From NCBI GenBank assembly GCA_934101115.1, contig CAKOPW010000031.1, positions 1-10,239 of the forward strand: DNA of 10,239 nucleotides. The letters run 5' to 3'. The position numbers were made by a program, and so were the translations under genes. Shown here one piece after another: positions 1 through 4,855 of the stretch (its first letter is position 1; the number at the start of each line of letters is the position of its first letter). The notes under the pieces were generated by a model that had not been told where the DNA came from, did not search any database, and was given only the letters and a program-made list of their open reading frames with translations. The stretch comes from an uncultured Bacilli bacterium. GTDB lineage: Bacteria; Bacillota_I; Bacilli_A; RF39; UBA660.

Positions 1-1187
1 GCACCAATAATTACATATCTTTTTGAAACTTATGCATCTGGAAAAGTTGGTCTTAAAAAGATAGGGCAAGATCTTGCCAAAATGGGATATTTAAATTCAA
101 AAGGTGAACCATATTCCGATACAACAATGGCAAAGTTTTTAACTAATCCTAGATATAAAGGATATTATACTGCTAGACTAACTGAGGTTGAAAATTATAA
201 AACGCATAAAAAGAAAAAAGTTCCAAAAGAAAGACAAATAATTGAAAAGGATAATAGAGTTCCAGCAATTGTATCTGAAGAGTTATGGAATAAAGCAAAT
301 GAACTTCACGAGATGAGAAAAAAATCATCTGCAAGACACATTCTAAATTCTGAAAAATCATTAGAGAATTCAAAATATAGTTGTTTATTATATTGTAAAG
401 ATTGTGGAAATGTATTTATAAGAGCTGGTGGAAGTAATAGAGCAAATAATCCTACATGGTCTTGTAAGAAATATAAGACTGAAGGGGTTGGTGCTTGTGC
501 TTCACCAATCTTAAGGGAAGATTATCTAGATAAGATATTTGTACAAATATTTAGTGATTTTATAGATAATAAAAAAGAATATTTAAATCAAGTAATAAAT
601 GAATATGAGAATATTATAAGCAGTAATAAGAGTTCTGATGATATAGGAAGTATAAACAATCAAATTATTAAAATAGAAAAGCAAAAGGATAAACTATTGG
701 ATTTGAGTATTAAAGGATTAATTGATGATTTAGAGTTTAAGAAAAGAAATGACAAGTTTAACAATGAAATTAATTCCTTAAAGGCAAAAATTGATAGACT
801 TAATAATCCTGATGCAGAACTTACAAAATTAAAGAAAAAAATAACAGAAGTTAGAAATACTCTTACTTCAAAAGTTGATTTACAAAGTCAACTACCTAAT
901 TTAATGAAAATATTGGTTGAAAGAGTAGAAGTTGAAAAAATAAATGGTGATAGAAAACATGTAAGACTAATTATTTATTTCAATTTTAATGCAGATACAA
1001 TATACAGAGAATTAGAAATTGATAACAAAAGAAAAAAACTTGAGTTATCAAATTTTTATCCAAAAAAATGTTCTTGTACTGACACAGAGATTCAAAACAG
1101 TCAGTACAGGAACATTGAAATTGATTGTGGAAGCCTTGAAAATAAAGGAAAAAACGCTCTTTTATGTTCCAATAGTAACACCAAGCA
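1..1187. mobile_element. End of an integrated element (serine-recombinase type) inserted in a PBP gene
   Basis: A large serine recombinase gene lies directly against a PBP gene that lacks everything upstream of its SxN motif, the arrangement expected for the integrase end of an integrated prophage or integrative conjugative element. The inner boundary is placed at about 1187 because from the codons at 1187-1198 (Asn-Pro-Gly-Phe) onward the second frame reads as transpeptidase. Upstream of it that frame makes no convincing PBP sequence. The other end and the cargo are outside the window. Confidence 0.8.
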
Positions 1188-1212
1188 ACCCAGGGTTTGT
1201 AGTGATGGGTGA
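1..1212 (+). CDS. Large serine recombinase (site-specific integrase), C-terminal part; 5' end outside window
   Basis: The frame is open from base 1, so the gene starts upstream; about 403 residues are visible. The N-terminal resolvase-type catalytic domain with its nucleophilic serine is not in the window. What is seen is the 'recombinase' DNA-binding domain (about positions 1-320, including the NPRYKGYY and VPAIVSEELW stretches), then a zinc-ribbon with C-x2-C (codons at 394 and 403) and two more Cys (463 and 496). A Lys/Glu-rich coiled coil follows (about 640-860), then a short C-terminal beta segment (LVERVEVEKI, then VRLIIYFNF). This order is that of large serine recombinases such as TndX, TnpX and SpoIVCA, which integrate and excise phages and conjugative elements. 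The frame continues about 200 bases past the recognisable domain, crosses the element/host junction near 1187 and stops at TGA 1210-1212 inside the PBP gene. That is the only TGA stop used by any gene here. Family assignment is firm; the element type (phage or ICE) is not determinable. Confidence 0.93.
   Translation, partial: APIITYLFETYASGKVGLKKIGQDLAKMGYLNSKGEPYSDTTMAKFLTNPRYKGYYTARLTEVENYKTHKKKKVPKERQIIEKDNRVPAIVSEELWNKANELHEMRKKSSARHILNSEKSLENSKYSCLLYCKDCGNVFIRAGGSNRANNPTWSCKKYKTEGVGACASPILREDYLDKIFVQIFSDFIDNKKEYLNQVINEYENIISSNKSSDDIGSINNQIIKIEKQKDKLLDLSIKGLIDDLEFKKRNDKFNNEINSLKAKIDRLNNPDAELTKLKKKITEVRNTLTSKVDLQSQLPNLMKILVERVEVEKINGDRKHVRLIIYFNFNADTIYRELEIDNKRKKLELSNFYPKKCSCTDTEIQNSQYRNIEIDCGSLENKGKNALLCSNSNTKQPRVCSDG
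1067..1116. repeat. 17-bp inverted repeat near the element end (candidate recombinase-binding site)
   Basis: AATGTTCTTGTACTGAC at 1067-1083 is matched on the opposite strand by AATGTTCCTGTACTGAC (1100-1116), with 16 of 17 positions identical. The single difference would be a G-U pair in RNA. The 16-base centre is asymmetric. Total length is 50 bp, similar to typical serine integrase attP sites. A third, more diverged copy in the same orientation as the left arm lies at 1163-1179 (12 of 17 identical to the right-arm sequence). No T-tract follows, so it is not an ordinary terminator. Its role as an integrase or excisionase binding site is inference. Confidence 0.6.
1163..1212. other. Predicted hybrid attachment site (attL/attR) at the element/PBP junction
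   Basis: The left half carries a diverged copy of the 17-bp arm motif (1163-1179). The right half is PBP coding sequence. Measured from the arm copy with the same arm-to-centre distance as in the 1067-1116 repeat, the centre falls at 1187/1188. That is also where PBP homology starts (Ser codon 1184-1186, Asn codon 1187-1189). PBPs of this group usually read Ser-Cys-Asn-Pro here, so a short shared core such as GCAA around 1185-1188 is plausible. Exact borders need the other end of the element. Confidence 0.5.
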
Positions 1213-2050
1213 AAGGCTTGGAAAAGAAAGACTTATGGACTATGTTAAAAAGTTTGGCTTTGGAGAAAAAACAGGAATAGATCTATCCGGAGAAGAAAAT
1301 GGAATTTTATTTGATGTTGATAAAATGGGACCAGTAGAAACTGCAACCACTGCTTTTGGTCAAGGTGTTTCAGTTACTCCAATTCAACAAGTTATGGGAG
1401 TATCAGCTGCAGTTAATGGAGGACATTTATATACTCCTTATCTAGTTTCATCAATCTCGAATGCTAATACTTTAGATACCGTTTTAGTAAATAAGCCAAA
1501 ACTAAGGAGAGATGTTATATCTGAAGAAACATCTAAACTTGTAAGATATGCCCTAGAAAGTGTTGTTGCTAAAGGAACAGGACGTAATGCTTACCTTAAT
1601 GGTTATCGAGTAGGTGGAAAAACCGGAACAGCTCAAAAGGTTAAAGATGGAAGATATATGGATGGAAATTACATCTTATCATTTATTGGATTTATGCCAG
1701 CCAATGATCCTGAGGTTGTTGTTTATGTTGCTGTGGATAATCCTAAAGGCGTAGTTCAATATGGAGGAACAGTTGCTGCACCAATTGCTAAAAGAGTGCT
1801 TGAAGCAAGTGCCAATGCTTTAAATATTAAAAAAAGCAAAAGCGATATTGAAAGAGAATATGAACTTTGGGATATTAAGTATTATGAGGTACCTAATGTC
1901 ATTGGTATGACTAAAAAAGAAGCAAGAGCTGCAATTGGTATTAACTATCAAATTGAATACTCAGGTACTGGAGAAAAAGTAATATATCAATCTCCAAAAG
2001 AAGGTGAGTTTGTAAAACAGGGAGAGAAAATAAAATTAATGCTAGGTTAA
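1184..2050 (+). pseudogene. 3' fragment of a class B penicillin-binding protein with C-terminal PASTA domain (SpoVD/FtsI type), split by the element
   Basis: Class B PBPs cross-link peptidoglycan by DD-transpeptidation outside the membrane. The fragment begins within the SxN motif (Ser-Asn-Pro-Gly-Phe, 1184-1198) and continues through GERLGKERL, FGFGEKTGIDLSGE, a TTAFGQGVSVTPIQ segment, and the KTG motif in VGGKTGTAQ (KTG codons 1619-1627). It ends with one PASTA repeat (about 1886-2047, VPNVIGMTKKEARAAI). The membrane anchor, dimerisation domain and the SxxK active-site serine are absent, so this piece cannot be an active transpeptidase. The frame is open upstream to a TTG at 1019, but those residues come from element DNA and look fortuitous. 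An internal ATG at 1205 has no good Shine-Dalgarno site. Excision of the element would be expected to restore the gene. A PASTA tail and mraY downstream fit spoVD or ftsI/pbp2x in a division/cell-wall cluster; I cannot choose between them. Confidence 0.88.
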
Positions 2051-2093
2051 AAAAATGCATAAATTAAAAAAATTTACATAAAATATAAAAGAA

Positions 2094-2120
2094 TTAGCAC
2101 TTACTATTGACAAGTGCTAA
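2094..2120. promoter_or_regulatory. CIRCE operator (HrcA binding site)
   Basis: TTAGCACTT (2094-2102), nine bases, then AAGTGCTAA (2112-2120): a perfect 9-9-9 inverted repeat, and the arms extend two further pairs to 2092-2122. It matches the CIRCE consensus TTAGCACTC-N9-GAGTGCTAA except for one base in each arm. It covers the -35 box of the hsp20 promoter, so HrcA binding would block RNA polymerase and heat would relieve it. Confidence 0.95.
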
Positions 2121-2135
2121 TTAAAGTAGTATAGT
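2107..2135 (+). promoter_or_regulatory. SigA-type promoter of hsp20
   Basis: TTGACA (2107-2112), a consensus -35 box, lies inside the CIRCE element. A 17-base spacer leads to TATAGT (2130-2135). Transcription would start near 2142, about 23 bases before the gene's ATG. Confidence 0.88.
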
Positions 2136-2164
2136 TATAATTGTAAAAGAAAGGAAGTGTGAGT

Positions 2165-2551
2165 ATGTTACCAAGCAAATTATTCTTCGATAATTTCTTT
2201 GATGATTTAGATACTCCAAAAAAATTAGATAAAATGATGAAATGCGATATTTATGAAAAGGATGGACTTTATAATATCGAAATGGACTTACCTGGATTTA
2301 AAAAAGAAAATATTAATCTAGACTATAAGGATGGATACTTAAAAGTATCAGCAAAAAATGTAATTGAAGAAAATGAAGATAAAAAATATATTCGTCGTGA
2401 AAGATCTGTAAGCGAATGTACAAGAGATTTCTATGTTGGTGATATAGATGAATCATCAATCAAGGCTTCTTTCAAAGATGGAATCTTAACAATAAGTGTT
2501 CCAAAAGAAGAAGATAAAAAAGACGAAATTAAACATATTAGTATTGACTAG
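2165..2551 (+). CDS. Small heat-shock protein, Hsp20/alpha-crystallin family
   Basis: This is an ATP-independent holdase that binds unfolding proteins in oligomers and hands them to DnaK/ClpB-type machines. The 128 residues are a short N-terminal arm (MLPSKLFFDNFFDDL), an alpha-crystallin domain (about 26-115, with MDLPGFKKENI and the FKDGILTISVP signature) and a C-terminal I-x-I motif (Ile-Ser-Ile, 125-127) that docks neighbouring dimers. The length is normal for bacterial Hsp20. I start it at ATG 2165 because AAGGAAG (2151-2157) gives good Shine-Dalgarno spacing. The GTG at 2159 lies too close to that site. The gene is monocistronic, between a CIRCE-controlled promoter and a terminator whose stem contains its stop codon. 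Regulation by HrcA is well supported by the operator. Its position between a PBP gene and mraY is unusual and suggests later insertion into a cell-wall cluster. Confidence 0.95.
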   Translation: MLPSKLFFDNFFDDLDTPKKLDKMMKCDIYEKDGLYNIEMDLPGFKKENINLDYKDGYLKVSAKNVIEENEDKKYIRRERSVSECTRDFYVGDIDESSIKASFKDGILTISVPKEEDKKDEIKHISID

Positions 2552-2576
2552 TGAATTTATTTCACTAGTTTTTTTA
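2547..2576 (+). terminator. Intrinsic terminator of hsp20
   Basis: ACTAGTGAA (2547-2555) pairs perfectly with TTCACTAGT (2561-2569) around a 5-base loop, followed by an eight-T run ending at 2576. The stop codon TAG (2549-2551) lies in the stem. Confidence 0.93.
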
Positions 2577-2586
2577 TGCTTCAAAT

Positions 2587-2615
2587 TTGACAAAATTCAA
2601 TTAAAGTGTTAGTAT
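2587..2615 (+). promoter_or_regulatory. Probable promoter of the small membrane-anchored protein gene
   Basis: TTGACA (2587-2592), a consensus -35 box, with a 17-base spacer to TAGTAT (2610-2615), four of six matches to TATAAT. An alternative -10 TATATA at 2613 has a longer spacer. It lies just after the hsp20 terminator and ahead of the gene at 2644. Confidence 0.65.
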
Positions 2616-2643
2616 ATACGGCAATTCAAGGGGGATTTGGATT

Positions 2644-3111
2644 ATGAAAGTTGGTAGAAGTATAGGGGTTATTCTATCACTGCTTATAGTAATGTTATTC
2701 ACAAATAGATATATTGATGGAAAATCTTATAGTCGTTATGCTAGTAACAATGAAGAAACTAATGTAGCTTATAATTTACCTGATCAAGTACTTAATAATT
2801 CTTCAACAAATAAAGAAGAGGCTATAACTTATAAAAATGAGTTTAGTTATCCAATTTATTTAAATCAATCAAGTATAAATGTTAAATGTACTGGATATGG
2901 AGAAAACAAAGAGGATGATGAGGAACTAGTTAAAAGTAATCTTCAAATTAAAGTTTTATTTTCTAAAGATAAAAAGAGCAAAAGTGAAAATATTAAGCTA
3001 GAAAAAAATGAAACCGTATATATTTATGTTGTGTCTAATTATGTTAAAGACGTTTATCCGACTAAAGAAGTTACATGTAACTACAATATAAATATTCAAA
3101 CATCGATGTAA
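2644..3111 (+). CDS. Small secreted or membrane-anchored protein of unknown function
   Basis: 155 residues that I do not recognise. The start is well supported by AAGGGGG (2628-2634), nine bases before the ATG. Residues 7-22 (IGVILSLLIVMLFTNR) form one hydrophobic segment after a short positive N-terminus: a signal peptide or, as no clear cleavage site is seen, an N-terminal anchor with the rest outside. A polar Asn/Ser/Glu-rich linker (about 28-65) follows, then a stretch of alternating hydrophobic residues that looks like a small beta-sandwich (about 66-152). Two Cys, 82 and 145, could form a disulfide. It sits directly upstream of the sortase gene but has its own promoter and no sorting signal, so it is not a sortase substrate by the usual rule. 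A role in surface assembly with the sortase is guesswork from position. Confidence 0.75.
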   Translation: MKVGRSIGVILSLLIVMLFTNRYIDGKSYSRYASNNEETNVAYNLPDQVLNNSSTNKEEAITYKNEFSYPIYLNQSSINVKCTGYGENKEDDEELVKSNLQIKVLFSKDKKSKSENIKLEKNETVYIYVVSNYVKDVYPTKEVTCNYNINIQTSM

Positions 3112-3112
3112 T

Positions 3113-3141
3113 TTGACTATTTAGCGATAATTTGCTATTAT
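3113..3141 (+). promoter_or_regulatory. Promoter of the sortase operon
   Basis: TTGACT (3113-3118), a 17-base spacer and TATTAT (3136-3141). Transcription would start near 3148. The -35 box begins two bases after the preceding stop codon. A direct repeat TAGCG (3122-3126 and 3143-3147, 21 bp apart) brackets the -10 region and could be an operator. Confidence 0.72.
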
Positions 3142-3150
3142 ATAGCGCGT

Positions 3151-3176
3151 AAAGTTTTTAAAGGGGTAAAAACTTT
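3151..3176 (+). promoter_or_regulatory. 5' leader hairpin of the sortase mRNA
   Basis: AAAGTTTTTA (3151-3160) pairs perfectly with TAAAAACTTT (3167-3176) around the loop AAGGGG. No T-run follows, so it is not a terminator. It begins within a few bases of the predicted transcription start. The loop resembles a Shine-Dalgarno sequence and lies about 25 bases upstream of the true one (GAGGGGG, 3189-3195). A stabilising 5' stem-loop or a translation-control element are both possible. Confidence 0.6.
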
Positions 3177-3203
3177 AAAGAATAAAAAGAGGGGGAAAAT
3201 GAA

Positions 3204-4121
3204 ATGGAAGGTCGTACTAAAAGGCAACTTAAATTTGGTCTTTCTATTACACCTTATATTTTGGCGATTGCTATGTCTGGCGGATATATTTTGAAAGATA
3301 TCGGAACAGATATTGAAGAGGCCAAGGTTGTAGCGGATGTAAAAAATGAAGTTTTACTTCCTGAGCATCCTGTTATCATTGATGATAGAAGCTACGAAGA
3401 AAAGTATGAGGATCAAGCAGTAGAAGAAGAGCCACTCGTTGAAACAGAGGACCCAATAAAAATAAGTTCAGAGCTATTGGATCAAGGTTATGAGTTTGAA
3501 AGAATCGATTTTGATGAATTAAAGCAAATTAATCCTGATTCTGATGCATGGATTGTAATTGATGGCACAAAGATTGATCTTCCAATAGTTAAGTCTACAG
3601 ATAACGAGTATTACTTACATCATGATATAGAAAAAAAGGATAGTAATTCAGGAACGTTATTTATAGATTATCGAAATCAAGCATTATCAAGTAATACGCC
3701 AGATGATATCACATTTGTGTATGGACATCATATGAAAGGTGGAAGAATGCTTGCTGGAATATGTAATTATAAAGATGAAAACTTTTATAAAAATCATGAA
3801 TATGGTATAATTTATACCCCAGATGGATATGCCTATAAAGCAAGTGTAGTTGCTTGTACAATAGTAGATGGTGCAAGTGATGAAAACATCTTTATAAATA
3901 AGTTTGAGTCAAAAGAAAATTATCAAGATTATTTAGATAATATTTTAGAATCATCGGTTATTCAAACTGACACCGAAGTAACTACTGATGACAAGTTACT
4001 TGCATTAGTTACATGTACTTATGAAAAACAAAATGCAAGATGTATTGTTTATTTGAAACTAGAAAAACAATATACAAATACATATCAAATAGAAGATACA
4101 ATAAAAAAAACATTGAATTAA
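3204..4121 (+). CDS. Class B sortase (cysteine transpeptidase)
   Basis: Sortases cut a sorting signal between Thr and its next residue and join the protein to the peptidoglycan peptide bridge at the outer membrane face. The 305 residues show an N-terminal membrane anchor (about 11-31), a Glu/Asp-rich linker (about 35-90) and a catalytic domain (about 100-288). The catalytic triad is visible: His175 in VYGHHM, Cys271 in ALVTC (the TLxTC motif) and Arg279 in ARCIVY. The segment FDELKQINPDSDAWIVIDGTKIDLPIV is typical of class B rather than class A enzymes. ATG 3204 follows GGGGG (3191-3195) at good spacing; an ATG at 3199 is out of frame. The IPKTG-bearing gene begins 22 bases downstream and is almost certainly co-transcribed, so it is the likely dedicated substrate. 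The linker is longer than in a minimal SrtB. I leave the symbol empty because srtB in other species recognises different motifs. Confidence 0.94.
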   Translation: MEGRTKRQLKFGLSITPYILAIAMSGGYILKDIGTDIEEAKVVADVKNEVLLPEHPVIIDDRSYEEKYEDQAVEEEPLVETEDPIKISSELLDQGYEFERIDFDELKQINPDSDAWIVIDGTKIDLPIVKSTDNEYYLHHDIEKKDSNSGTLFIDYRNQALSSNTPDDITFVYGHHMKGGRMLAGICNYKDENFYKNHEYGIIYTPDGYAYKASVVACTIVDGASDENIFINKFESKENYQDYLDNILESSVIQTDTEVTTDDKLLALVTCTYEKQNARCIVYLKLEKQYTNTYQIEDTIKKTLN

Positions 4122-4143
4122 TAATTTAAAGGGAGAGATAAAA

Positions 4144-4773
4144 ATGGAAAAAGTTATTAAAAATTTAAAATTATTTGGAGCAACAATTGGCTTAGCGACA
4201 TCACTTGTTTGTTCTTCGCCTGTAACTGTACATGCCGAAGAAGATGAGATACTATGGGAAAATGATAAAGACGATCATCATGAAGAAGATATCAATGATG
4301 TTCAACCTGATAACTCTATAGTTACACCAGCACCAGCACCAGAAACACCAGCGCCAACTCAAATAACTATTGATGCAACAAATTGGGATCCAAAATCAGA
4401 ACCAAATGCTGGTCAAGAAATTCCTGATTATGTTCAAACTGAAGCTGAGAGAAAAGGTTTAACAACACCAACTCCAGAACCTTCAACACCAGAAAATCCA
4501 ACACCAACACCAGAAAATCCAACACCAGATACGCCAGAAAATCCAACACCTGAAACACCAAGTAAATCTGACGAACCTGCACCAATTCCAAAAACTGGAA
4601 ATACAGTTGGAAATGTATTTTTAATTATTGGATCTGCAGTAGTATGTTCTTCACTTACTGCTGTAATAATAAAATTTATTGGATTCAATAATGATGAAAA
4701 AGCTATTAATTTAATGGATGAAAATGAAGAAGAGGAAGAAAAAGAATCTAAATTAAAAAGAAAACGTAGATAA
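4144..4773 (+). CDS. Sortase-anchored surface protein, Pro/Thr-rich stalk with IPKTG sorting signal
   Basis: 209 residues. A signal peptide (1-31, cleavage after VHA) is followed by an acidic stretch with DDHHEED (43-49) and a linker containing WDPKSEPNAGQEIPDY. Then comes a Pro/Thr/Glu stalk with ENPTP repeats (about 107-140), the sorting signal IPKTG (148-152), a membrane segment (about 157-180) and a 29-residue tail. The tail is unusual: it is long, first strongly acidic (DENEEEEEKE) and only then basic (KLKRKRR), where most sorting signals end in a few basic residues. The exported part before IPKTG is only about 116 residues and shows no globular domain, so it looks like a spacer or display stalk rather than an enzyme. 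GGGAGAG (4131-4137) serves as Shine-Dalgarno site. The gene lies 22 bases after the class B sortase; xPKTG-type signals are known for clostridial class B sortases such as that of C. difficile, which fits this pairing. Confidence 0.9.
   Translation: MEKVIKNLKLFGATIGLATSLVCSSPVTVHAEEDEILWENDKDDHHEEDINDVQPDNSIVTPAPAPETPAPTQITIDATNWDPKSEPNAGQEIPDYVQTEAERKGLTTPTPEPSTPENPTPTPENPTPDTPENPTPETPSKSDEPAPIPKTGNTVGNVFLIIGSAVVCSSLTAVIIKFIGFNNDEKAINLMDENEEEEEKESKLKRKRR
4489..4550 (+). repeat. Three near-tandem 17-bp repeats in the stalk-protein gene
   Basis: CCAGAAAATCCAACACC occurs at 4489-4505, 4510-4526 and 4534-4550. The period is 21 then 24 bases, both multiples of three, so the copies encode in-frame PENPTP units of the stalk. 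Gain or loss of a unit would lengthen or shorten the stalk without breaking the frame. Confidence 0.85.
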
Positions 4774-4789
4774 AAAGAAAAATTTAATA

Positions 4790-4795
4790 TATAAT
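4790..4795 (+). promoter_or_regulatory. Possible -10 box upstream of the lipoprotein gene
   Basis: TATAAT at 4790-4795, just after the stalk-protein stop. No convincing -35 box lies 16-18 bases upstream, so it is a weak candidate. If used, the transcript would start near 4802 and open with the hairpin at 4806-4825. Confidence 0.35.
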
Positions 4796-4805
4796 AGGAA
4801 ATGCG

Positions 4806-4825
4806 GGATTAATGAAAATTAATCC
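4806..4825 (+). terminator. Hairpin between the sortase operon and the lipoprotein gene (weak terminator or leader hairpin)
   Basis: GGATTAAT (4806-4813) pairs perfectly with ATTAATCC (4818-4825) around GAAA, a GNRA tetraloop. The following bases are T-rich but interrupted (TTGTATTTTG). It could end the sortase/stalk transcript partly, or act as a leader structure for the lipoprotein mRNA. Confidence 0.45.
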
Positions 4826-4855
4826 TTGTATTTTGTTCATCGAAAGGAAATCAAT

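Noticed and set aside
1019..1183. Upstream extension of the PBP frame back to a TTG at 1019, including a stretch (GTLKLIVEALK) that vaguely resembles the residues before SCNPGF in PBPs.
   Set aside because: In PBPs that stretch abuts the SxN motif, but here 14 unrelated residues intervene, and the DNA also encodes the recombinase in another frame. It is probably chance, although it leaves a small possibility that the junction lies further upstream.
2159..2164. GTG start for hsp20 at 2159.
   Set aside because: It overlaps the end of the Shine-Dalgarno site; ATG 2165 has proper spacing.
3199..3231. ATG at 3199 just before the sortase start.
   Set aside because: It is out of frame with the sortase and stops after about eleven codons.
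4367..4688. Two minus-strand reading frames opposite the stalk-protein gene, one Val/Gly-rich and one Leu-rich and repetitive.
   Set aside because: They mirror the Pro/Thr codon repeats of the real gene and have no Shine-Dalgarno site or sensible protein character.
4826..4855. TTG start at 4826 for the lipoprotein.
   Set aside because: It would place non-signal residues before the signal peptide and starts right at a hairpin; ATG 4856 has a good ribosome site.
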